This document shows positions 54,379-64,000 of a stretch of DNA of 64,000 nt, one piece after another. The notes beneath the pieces are model-generated. The model worked only from the letters and a program-made list of their open reading frames with translations, ran no database searches and was not told where the DNA came from. Where the stretch lies: contig CAMZMU010000080.1 of NCBI GenBank assembly GCA_947311845.1, forward strand, positions 16,508,349 through 16,572,348, written 5' to 3'. Source of the DNA: Poa pratensis (lineage: Eukaryota > Streptophyta > Magnoliopsida > Poales > Poaceae). How positions within the stretch are numbered: position 1 is the stretch's first letter; each line of letters starts with the position of its first letter. The translations under genes and the position numbers were made by a program.

Positions 54379-55898
54379 TGATTACCCCCAAGAGCAGGGG
54401 ATCACTATAGCACCTCTCAATGTGGAAGTAAGGTATCGATCCGCAGGAGTAAGAAGGAAAAGTTATCTATTCACTACAACTAAAGTGTCACAAGTTTTAG
54501 TTGATTATGCACTAAACAAGTTTAAGGAGCAAGGTGGTTGATTTGATGGATGGAAGTTTAATGTAACCAAGCAAGAATGTAAAAGTGTACCAATCCTCTT
54601 CAATGCAAGAGGACAAGACAAAGGTTTTCTCTTATAGGACAATGGACATGGGTTCATGGGTTCACTTAATCCTCTCTCTCTCATCTATGGTGATTATCAT
54701 GTTATAGATAAAGTATACATAATTGTCATGTTTTAATGGTAGCTTTTATAACGGCTACATGTCCTAAAACACATAGTTGAAAGAAATACTCATTTGTGTT
54801 GCTAGTGTCACCCTCGTAAGGATAGCGTGGTTGCTGTCACACCCACATCATACTTCTCCCATTTTACCCCCAGATAAAGGATGTTGGACGGTACTGTCTC
54901 ACTCAATACCTATGCCTTCTGTCACATTGGCCACCCAGTACCCACATACATCATACTTCATAATGGATAATATTCTAAACACTAGTGCAATGATTTATAT
55001 TTCGTGTGTGTGACCACATCTCTCTCATCTATCTACACTTGGTGGTGTCAATCACCTCATGATAAAGATAAACAAGGCATTATGCATAAATCAAACCATC
55101 ACATGCATCATAGAATATCTCCAAAGTATGACGAGTCATAAAAGATCTAACACAACAGTAAATGCATAACAAATCATCTCATACCACAATATTCACCATG
55201 GGAATTACATGGATGACCGTAATCACGTTCAGCAGCTCATACGGTACTAATTAGTGAAGCTCAAAGAGAGGAGAGATACATAAGTTACCACCACAAACCC
55301 AAATCCAGGGGGTGGACTACTCCCCCTTCATCATGGAGACGGTGGAGAAGTCGTTGGAGAAGGTGGAGACCACTCCGGCAGCGCCCCGCCGGAGTTTTCC
55401 CCCTCCAATCTACAGCTCCTGATCTCCGTTTCGGTGTTTCTGTGTTTGTGCGGCGCTCCTTCCAGAGAACGTCGAGGGACCTTTTTTATAGGCGTTTTTA
55501 GGTCAAGACGATGTCGGTGGAGAAAAGATCGAAGGCAACGAAGCCACGAGGCCCAAATGGGTGGGTCCCACGTGGCTACAGTACCAGGCCACGTGGGCCC
55601 TCCTCGTTTGGCCCTCGAGCCTTCGTTTGCTCGCTTCCTTCGCCCACAGGTCTTCTTCCTTCCAAATATTGACGCCCATAAATTTCCAGGTGATTTCGTC
55701 GATGTTTGGGTCCCAGAAACATTAAAATAAGAAAACGGGGTTTTCTGCCTGTGCAGGGTTAATTCCATAAAAACAGGAAATAAATGAATATTCCCAAAAA
55801 TCATTATAAAACATTGATATAACCCTTATATGATGCAAATATGATTGGAATATAAGCAATTAAAGTGCAAAGTTCATGTATGCATTTTACATGCATCA
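54379..55898 (-). mobile_element. LARD LTR-A
   Basis: 1520 bp, plus strand TGATTACCCCC to ACATGCATCA, so minus strand TGATGCATG...GGTAATCA. Carries the inverted repeat CCCACGTGGC (55567-55576) and GCCACGTGGG (55588-55597). An apparent minus-strand ORF (55804-55331) recurs in LTR-B and shows no domain. Confidence 0.9.
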
Positions 55899-58260
55899 AC
55901 ATCCCCAAGCTTAATCCATGCTCGTCCTCGAGTATGAAGATGATAAAACTAACATGGACTTTGCAATTTAATACTTAACAATGAATGCCAAAGATGATTA
56001 CAATTGCTACATATAGTCAAATGATTCATTCTTCAAAGGAGTAGCAATATGCAAATAGTTTATGAAGTGATATCAAGTATTCAAGACAAGGATGTTCATT
56101 GATAGTTCACAAAGTATAACATGGTAGCAAGTAATATGGAACACATGTATGCATAATGATAAGTAGAACATCCTACAATGGTCATAGAGTGTAGATGGAA
56201 ATCTGAATATGATAGGTGTACACTTTGGAAAGATGTATATGTGAGTAGAGGTAAAGCATGCATAAGTTTCATCCAACTTCCAAACTCTTCTACTTAAGTT
56301 AATGATTGCAATAAGGTATTCATTGGTATCAAGCTCTCATTCCCCTATCATAGCATCTTGAATGATTATAGTTTAATGTGAGAGCAAATATGAGTAGTGT
56401 GCTTGACAAAGTAAAGGTTGGATGTCTCATGCCCCTTGAATACAAGTACCTACACCATGATTACTCAACTTAGGAAACAAAGCAAGTTCAAGTTATATAT
56501 CATTGTAAGTAATAATAGTATCATCAAGAGCGTCAACTGGGGTACCTCTTGTCCCAGGATATGGAACAAGCCCATATCAAAATGACAAGACAAACAAACA
56601 AGATGAACACCTCAACACCCTTTTTATTTACCATTGGAATAGCTTTTTATTGTAAGGTGTGTCATAGATAATTCACCATAGCATGTAAGTAAATTTCCAC
56701 CATGAATAATGCATGGCTTAGATTAGCGGCCCAGGCGTCTCTCTAACCATTTATACAAACTCATTTAAACTTCTTCATTTCCACCTCATTTCACCATGAT
56801 AGGCATCCATAAACAAAAGTACATGATATCAACTAAATGAGATGAAGGAGCATGTTGAAAGCTTTGCATGTGACAGCACATATGGGCTAACTCCCAACCT
56901 CGAACATTTATCAAGCCACTAGCATCATAATCTTAATCACAATGGGTCATGTTTTATTTATTGCAATGGTAGTAAAATGTGCATCAAGTTCGTGAGAGCT
57001 ATATAACCAACTTTTTCCATGGCAATCAATAACATAATCATTTGAGGTATAGATAACACAAATATCATGATGAACATACTCGGAATAGCATATAGCTAGT
57101 AGGTAGATATGGTGGACTCTCTGGAATAACTTTGGTTGAAGGTGTTGGAAACAAGTTTTGACTTGTTGGAATGTTTGGGCTAGCAAAAGGGGGAAATTTG
57201 ACCATCTAGATGCATGCATGAGTGTCCATAGAACTAACTTACCATGTTAAACAAAGTGAAATAACTTTCAGCATCAAAACATGAATAAGTGATAACTCTT
57301 GATAAAGCATTTACATATATTACTCATTAACAAGCTCATGAATCATGCAACTATATGTATCATTAAAAATCAACTCAAACATCCCTTTCCCAATCTTATA
57401 AAAGCATCCAACATATTTCAACCCATATTTCTAGTAGCTCTCCCATATATAATGATAGTGTGGAGGTCTCTCAAAACAAATCAAACCAAAACAAAACAAA
57501 AGACTCCAAGTTTATGCGATAAAGTGTTTCGATCGAAAAACAGAAGTTGGACGTGTGCAAACCGAGAGTGTGTAGGTCCAGTGGGGTTGTCTTCACATCC
57601 CCAAGCTTATGGTCTTCACCATCCTTGGATAGCTCTTGGTGCATCTCCTCCAATCCCTGTGAAAAAACTTCAAAACACCGTTTCTCCCATTTTTTCTGTG
57701 GGGTGCATTAATAGTGATAAACAAATAGGTTTCTTGCTGCATATAATCCTTGAACAAAAATTCATATGAGATGTCTAGAAAGTGTATAATGTTGTATGCC
57801 TACTCATAAACTCAATTGGATCAAAAAGATTCAACTTAAAAGCTCAAAGCATGCATCAAACAAAATGGGACAGAATTTGTCCAGAAAAACAGCAGCAAAA
57901 ACGTATTTTTCTACCCTACCAAACTTTCTCGAAAAATTCCGAAAAAATTCATGCATACAGAGGATGAAAAGTTACAACTACAGTTCAAATATGAGCTCAT
58001 TCGGAGTTACAGAATAAGAATTAAAAATCATACCGTGCACTGACTCGTGCAGGAATAAAATCTCCGAACTCAATAAGCAACTTTTCAAGACCAAAATGGG
58101 TAAAACTTGGCACTTTATTAAAAACTCCAGAAACTAACTAGACACAAAATCTCTTGTTACAGCAAGAGGACACAAAGAAAAATCACACACAAAAATAACC
58201 GGGTTGCCTCCCGCAAAGCGCTTTCTTTATAGCCATATAGCTAGGCTTCTTACTTGTTGT

Positions 58261-58960
58261 TTATTGAAGATGAAGCTCATGAGGGAGCTTAAACTTTGAT
58301 ATTCCCCTCTTTCTTGGAAGTGTTCCATGCATAATACCAGGGTCCCATGTTGCTCTCAAACCGATCAAAATAATAGTCAAGTTGAAACCTGGTTGAGAGA
58401 AAAATAGAACACAAAAGTAATAACAACGAAGTCTAACTTTCTTTCTATGCATTGGCATTTTGTATATGAATGAAGTTTTCCAATGCATATTAACAAAAGT
58501 TACTTGCAGCCCATAATTATTAGTAGCATAAAGAGGGTTCTCATAACCTCCTCTCTCATAATAGTTGCAAGTAGTAGAAGTGTATTTAATCACGTAACCA
58601 ATAGAATCTTCCAACTTAGATAATTTGGGAACATAAAGAGAGTCATTAAATTTATTTTGGAATTTATTAGCATGCTTCCCTCTTTCAAAATAGTTGTTAA
58701 GATCAATATCAATTTTAATATCATGGTTGCAACAAAGATTTGGAACTAAAATAATTGCAAACCACATAAGTATTTCTCAACATAAGCAAATTTCTCCTCT
58801 ATGGTGTAGTTAGGAGAATTCAAGAACATAGCAGGACTCTTATTAGTAAGAGTATTTTCACAAACAGCAGTATATCATTTTTATCCTCACATAAAGTAGT
58901 AACAAGTTCTAAACATGGAGGATTATCAATAAGCATAGGACCATCATCTAAAGCATTATC
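58261..58960 (-). pseudogene. LARD ORF relic, downstream part, copy A
   Basis: Minus-strand open frame 58767-58261, with related pieces in other frames up to about 58960 (NPPCLELVTTLCEDKND). Visible text: DIKIDIDLNNYFERGKHANK, FNDSLYVPKLSKLEDSIGYV and ATWDPGIMHGTL. It looks like a degenerate continuation of the 59313 ORF. No recognised domain. Copy B is at 63882-63403. Confidence 0.5.
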
Positions 58961-58971
58961 ATATAACATAT

Positions 58972-59313
58972 TTAAGCAACACTCTCATTATTATCAATAA
59001 GTTTACCAACAAAAGGTTTTTGAGTTTGAGTGTTACTATCATATGTTGATGGTGAAGTTGGGGGATCCAACTCTTCATTCTCCAGTTGTTCTTTTTCAGC
59101 ATCTTCTTGAGATTGCATGGGCATCCCCAAGCTTAGATTTTTGTCCTCTTCTTCCTGCAAAATATTAGTTCTTTCCATGGCAGCAAGAGTTAACTTTTTA
59201 CGTTTAATAGCATCTGCTCGAGAAAAGAAATCATCAGCTTCTTGTAATATTTCAAGTTCCTCAAGTGTAAATGTTGCAAGTTCCTCAGGTGTATAATCAA
59301 ACAGAAAACCCAT
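58972..59313 (-). pseudogene. LARD ORF relic, N-terminal part
   Basis: 113 codons from ATG 59313 (minus), 143 bases after the PBS: MGFLFDYTPEELATFTLEEL, then a Lys-rich helix (FFSRADAIKRKKLTLAAM) and an acidic Gln/Glu/Pro-rich tail. It sits where gag starts in related elements. No capsid domain is seen. The product, if any, is unknown. Confidence 0.55.
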
Positions 59314-59455
59314 AGCAAAAGTAATGAGGAACTTACAACCAACAAGTTTAAAGGAACCTCCCCAAGCTTAGATGGTTGCAAGATATAAAACAAGTTAAAG
59401 AGACCTCCCCAAGCTTAGTCTAGTGCACACAAGAATAGAAACTTAAGCGCTACGC

Positions 59456-59473
59456 TCCCCGGCAACGGCGCCA
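59456..59473 (-). other. LARD primer binding site, tRNA-Asp type
   Basis: Minus strand TGGCGCCGTTGCCGGGGA, as in the Athila element (18473-18490). The next bases GCGTAGCGCT are also shared with the Athila element. Confidence 0.9.
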
Positions 59474-59483
59474 GAAAAGTACT

Positions 59484-61003
59484 TGATTACCCCCAAGAGC
59501 AGGGGATCACTATAGCACCTCTCAATGTGAAGTAAGGTATCGATCCGCAGGAGCAAGAAGGAAAAGTTATCTATTCCCTACAACTAAAGTGTCACAAGTT
59601 TTAGTTGATTATGCACTAAACAAGTTTAAGGAGCAAGGTGGTTGATTTGATGGATGGAAGTTTAATGTAACCAAGCAAGAATGTAAAAGTGTCCCAATCC
59701 TCTTCAATGCAAGAGGACAAGACAAAGGTTTTCTCTTATAGGAACAATGGACATGGGTTCATGGGTTCACTTAATCCTCTCTCTCTCATCTATGGTGATT
59801 ATCATGTTATAGATAAAGTACACATAATTGTCATGTTTTAATGGTAGCTTTTATAACGGCTACATGTCATAAAACACATAGTTGAAAGAAATACTCATTT
59901 GTGTTGCTAGTGTCACCCTCGTAAGGATAGCGTGGTTGTTGTCACACCCACATCATACTTCTCCCTTTTTAGCCCTAGATAAAGGATGTTGGACGGTACT
60001 GTGTCACTCAATACCTATGCCTTCTGTCACATTGGCCACCCAGTACCCACATACATCATACTTCATAATGGATAATATTCTAAACACTAGTGCAATGATT
60101 TATATTTCGTGTGTGTGACCACATCTCTCTCATCTATCTACACTTGGTGGTGTCAATCACCTCATGATAAAGATAAACAAGGCATTATGCATAAATCAAA
60201 CCATCACATGCATCATAGAATATCTCCAAAGTATGACGAGTCATAAAAGATCTAACACAACAGTAAATGCATAACAAATCATCTCATACCACAATATTCA
60301 CCATGGGAATTACATGGATGACCGTAATCACGTTCAGCAGCTCATACGGTACTAATTAGTGAAGCTCAAAGAGAGGAGAGATACATAAGTTACCACCACA
60401 AACCCAAATCCAGGGGGTGGACTACTCCCCCTTCATCATGGAGACGGTGGAGAAGTCGTTGGAGAAGGTGGAGACCACTCCGGCAGCGCCCCGCCGGAGT
60501 TTTCCCCCTCCAATCTACAGCTCTTGATCTCCGTTTCGGTGTTTCTGTGTTTGTGCGGCGCTCCTTCCAGAGAACGTCGAGGGACCTTTTTTATAGGCGT
60601 TTTTAGGTCAAGACGATGTCGGTGGAGAAAAGATCGAAGGCAACGAAGCCACGAGGCCCAAATGGGTGGGTCCCACGTGGCTACAGTACCAGGCCACGTG
60701 GGCCCTCCTCGTTTGGCCCTCGAGCCTTCGTTTGCTCGCTTCCTTCGCCCACAGGTCTTCTTCCTTCCAAATATTGACGCCCATAAATTTCCAGGTGATT
60801 TCGTTGATGTTTGGGTCCCAGAAACATTAAAATAAGAAAACGGGGTTTTCTGCCTGTGCAGGGTTAATTCCATAAAAACAGGAAATAAATGAATATTCCC
60901 AAAAATCATTATAAAACATTGATATAACCCTTATATGATGCAAATATGATTGGAATATAAGCAATTAAAGTGCAAAGTTCATGTATGCATTTTACATGCA
61001 TCA
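59484..61003 (-). mobile_element. LARD LTR-B (shared by both units)
   Basis: 1520 bp, differing from LTR-A by a handful of substitutions (for example CTTTTTAGCCCTAGATA against CATTTTACCCCCAGATA). Inverted repeat at 60672-60681 and 60693-60702. An internal region abuts each side: PBS to the left, polypurine tract to the right. Confidence 0.92.
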
Positions 61004-64000
61004 ACATCCCCAAGCTTAATCCATGCTCGTCCTCGAGTATGAAGATGATAAAACTAACATGGACTTTGCAATTTAATACTTAACAATGAATGCCAAAGAT
61101 GATTACAATTGCTACATATAGTCAAATGATTCATTCTTCAAAGGAGTAGCAATATGCAAATAGTTTATGAAGTGATATCAAGTATTCAAGACAAGGATGT
61201 TCATTGATAGTTCACAAAGTATAACATGGTAGCAAGTAATATGGAACACATGTATGCATAATGATAAGTAGAACATCCTACAATGGTCATAGAGTGTAGA
61301 TGGAAATCTGAATATGATAGGTGTACACTTTGGAAAGATGTATATGTGAGTAGAGGTAAAGCATGCATAAGTTTCATCCAACTTCCAAACTCTTCTACTT
61401 AAGTTAATGATTGCAATAAGGTATTCATTGGTATCAAGCTCTCATTCCCCTATCATAGCATCTTGAATGATTATAGTTTAATGTGAGAGCAAATATGAGT
61501 AGTGTGCTTGACAAAGTAAAGGTTGGATGTCTCATGCCCCTTGAATACAAGTACCTACACCATGATTACTCAACTTAGGAAACAAAGCAAGTTCAAGTTA
61601 TATATCATTGTAAGTAATAATAGTATCATCAAGAGCGTCAACTGGGGTACCTCTTGTCCCAGGATATGGAACAAGCCCATATCAAAATGACAAGACAAAC
61701 AAACAAGATGAACCACCTCAACACCCTTTTTATTTACCATTGGAATAGCTTTTTATTGTAAGGTGTGTCATAGATAATTCACCATAGCATGTAAGTAAAT
61801 TTCCACCATGAATAATGCATGGCTTAGATTAGCGGCCCAGGCGTCTCTAACCATTTATACAAACTCATTTAAACTTCTTCATTTCCACCTCATTTCACCA
61901 TGATAGGCATCCATAAACAAAAGTACATGATATCAACTAAATGAGATGAAGGAGCATGTTGAAAGCTTTGCATGTGACAGCACATATGGGCTAACTCCCA
62001 ACCTCGAACATTTATCAAGCCACTAGCATCATAATCTTAATCACAATGGGTCATGTTTTATTTATTGCAATGGTAGTAAAATGTGCATCAAGTTCGTGAG
62101 AGCTATATAACCAACTTTTTCCATGGCAATCAATAACATAATCATTTTCATTCAGAGGTATAGATAACACAAATATCATGATGAACATACTCGGAATAGC
62201 ATATAGCTAGTAGGTAGATATGGTGGACTCTCTGGAATAACTTTGGTTGAAGGTGTTGGAAACAAGTTTTGACTTGTTGGAATGTTTGGGCTAGCAAAAG
62301 GGGAAATTTGACCATCTAGATGCATGCATGAGTGTCCATAGAACTAACTTACCATGTTAAACAAAGTGAAATAACTTTCAGCATCAAAACATGAATAAGT
62401 GATAACTCTTGAAAAGCATTTACAATTATTACTCATTAACAAGCTCATGAATCATGCAACTATATGTATCATTAAAAATCAACTCAAACATCCCTTTCCC
62501 AATCTTATAAAAGCATCCAACATATTTCAACCCATATTTCCAGTAGCTCTCCCATATATAAATGATAGTGTGGAGGTCTCTCAAAACAAATCAAACCAAA
62601 ACAAAACAAAAGACGCTCCAAGTTTATGCGATAAAGTGTTTCGATCGAAAAACAGAAGTTGGACGTGTGCAAACCGAGAGTGTGTAGGTCCAGTGGGGTT
62701 GTCTTCACATCCCCAAGCTTATGGTCTTCACCATCCTTGGATAGCTCTTGGTGCATCTCCTCCAATCCCTGTGAAAAAACTTCAAAACACCGTTTCTCCC
62801 ATTTTTTCTGTGGGGTGCATTAATAGTGATAAACAAATAGGTTTCTTGCTGCATATAATCCTTGAACAAAAATTCATATGAGATGTCCAGAAAGTGTATA
62901 ATGTTGTATGCCTACTCATAAACTCAATTGGATCAAAAAGATTCAACTTAAAAGCTCAAAGCATGCATCAAACAAAATGGGACAGAATCTGTCCAGAAAA
63001 ACAGCAGCAGAAAAACGTATTTTTCTACCCTACCAAACTTTCTCGAAAAATTCCGAAAAAATTCATGCATACAGAGGATGAAAAGTTGCAACTACAGTTC
63101 AAATATGAGCTCATTCGGAGTTACAGAATAAGAATTAAAAATCATACCGTGCACTGACTCGTGCAGGAATAAAATCTCCGAACTCAATAAGCAACTTTTC
63201 AAGACCAAAATGGGTAAAACTTGGCACTTTATTAAAAACTCCAGAAACTAACTAGACACAAAATCTCTTGTTACAGCAAGAGGACACAAAGAAAAATCAC
63301 ACACAAAAATAACCGGGTTGCCTCCCGCAAAGCGCTTTCTTTATAGCCATATAGCTAGGCTTCTTACTTGTTGTTTATTGAAGATGAAGCTCATGAGGGA
63401 GCTTAAACTTTGATATTCCCCTCTTTCTTGGAAAGTGTTCCATGCATAATACCAGGGTCCCATGTTGCTCTCAAACCGATCAAAATAATAGTCAAGTTGA
63501 AACCTGGTTGAGAGAAAAATAGAACACAAAAGTAATAACAACGAAGTCTAACTTTCTTTCTATGCATTGGCATTTTGTATATGAATGAAGTTTTCCAATG
63601 CATATTAACAAAAGTTACTTGCAGCCCATAATTATTAGTAGCATAAAGAGGGTTCTCATAACCTCCTCTCTCATAATAGTTGCAAGTAGTAGAAGTGTAT
63701 TTAATCACGTAACCAATAGAATCTTCCAACTTAGATAATTTGGGAACATAAAGAGAGTCATTAAATTTATTTTGGAATTTATTAGCATGCTTCCCTCTTT
63801 CAAAATAGTTGTTAAGATCAATATCAATTTTAATATCATGGTTGCAACAAAGATTTGGAACTAAAATAATTGCAAACCACATAAGTATTTCTCAACATAA
63901 GCAAATTTCTCCTCTATGGTGTAGTTAGGAGAATTCAAGAACATAGCAGGACTCTTATTAGTAAGAGTATTTTCACAAACAGCAGTATATCATTTTTATC
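61004..64000 (-). other. LARD internal region B, incomplete
   Basis: Parallel to 55899-58895 with scattered SNPs and small indels, for example an extra CATTCA stretch near 62150. It contains the same ORF relic at 63882-63403. It leaves the window before its PBS. Confidence 0.88.
63403..63882 (-). pseudogene. LARD ORF relic, copy B
   Basis: Same reading frame as 58767-58261. An extra A near 63435 (TTGGAAAGTG against TTGGAAGTG) shifts the frame, so its C-terminus differs. No known domain. Confidence 0.5.

Larger units (their letters stand above)
55899..59455 (-). other. LARD internal region A, mainly non-coding
   Basis: 55899-55912 holds the polypurine tract (minus: AAGCTTGGGGATGT). Most of 55913-58250 is AT-rich and non-coding. 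The coding relics are listed separately. Several CCCCAAGCTT motifs also occur near 59120-59410. Confidence 0.7.
54379..64000 (-). mobile_element. Non-autonomous LTR element (LARD-like), tandem form, runs off window
   Basis: Structure on the plus strand: LTR-A 54379-55898, internal 55899-59483, LTR-B 59484-61003, internal 61004-64000 (incomplete). Internal copies are near-identical, offset by 5105-5115 bp. Reading minus, LTR-B is followed by a tRNA-Asp-type PBS and a short degenerate gag-like ORF region, then the polypurine tract and LTR-A. No protease, RT, RNase H or integrase. The left target duplication is GGCGT (54374-54378). One unit is 6625 bp. Because the central LTR serves both units, this is a recombination product rather than two insertions. 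Confidence 0.88.

Noticed and set aside
55331..55804. 157-codon minus-strand ORF in the LARD LTRs (also 60436-60909)
   Set aside because: Entirely within both LTR copies; no recognised domain. Conserved only because the LTRs are recent duplicates.
1..64000. A novel defence or biosynthetic gene system
   Set aside because: No cluster of intact unrelated genes occurs; nearly all recognisable coding sequence belongs to transposable elements and is broken.

Overview
This window is intergenic, transposon-dense DNA from a large-genome grass, most likely a cool-season (Pooideae) species. The clues are Athila-type and Tat-type Ty3/Gypsy elements with grass-style LTRs, CACTA transposons, Helitrons, a foldback MITE and a Stowaway trace. 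I see no operons, rRNA or tRNA genes, and no confidently intact host gene. Species assignment is inference; no database search was possible.

Layout. 1-7.78 kb: a minus-oriented Tat-lineage Gypsy remnant. It keeps gag, part of the protease and an antisense accessory ORF on the plus strand, but no reverse transcriptase or integrase. 7.78-12.68 kb: the 3' part of a CACTA transposon with a multi-exon degenerate ORF2 and a clear 3' terminus. 12.68-14.81 kb: fragments of three LTRs. 14.8-40.25 kb: a three-level nest. A CACTA-like element ending at 40252 is split by an Athila-type element (16949-39801, target duplication GCCCT). That element is in turn split inside its reverse-transcriptase domain by a minus-oriented Tat element (20987-34063, target duplication TTTTC).

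40.25-42.5 kb: the most gene-like interval. It holds an exon-like ORF abutting the CACTA end, a 38-bp minisatellite, a small TATA-preceded ORF of 119 codons, and a LINE 3' end. 42.6-50.2 kb: a 408-bp foldback MITE, two minus-strand Helitrons (one inserted in a 156-bp tandem repeat, carrying a GC-rich block), and a Stowaway trace. 50.2-52.0 kb: the 3' tail and LTR of another Gypsy element. 52.0-54.4 kb: a second copy of the CACTA-like non-coding block seen at 14.8-16.2 kb. 54.4-64.0 kb: a non-autonomous LTR element (LARD-like, minus strand) in tandem form, LTR-internal-LTR-internal, running off the window.

Relations. The Athila-type element once encoded gag, protease, RT, RNase H and integrase, plus a downstream acidic ORF behind its own promoter-like module. 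The LARD has the same PBS type and no polymerase, so it probably depended on such an element. The Tat element encodes gag-pol on one strand and a coiled-coil protein (PF04195-like) on the other. All the large coding units carry frameshifts or stops and look inactive. The most notable patterns are a perfect inverted-repeat motif shared by the Athila LTRs, the internal promoter-like module and the LARD LTRs; the LTR-sharing tandem LARD; and the gag-protease plus antisense-ORF remnant that lacks RT and integrase.
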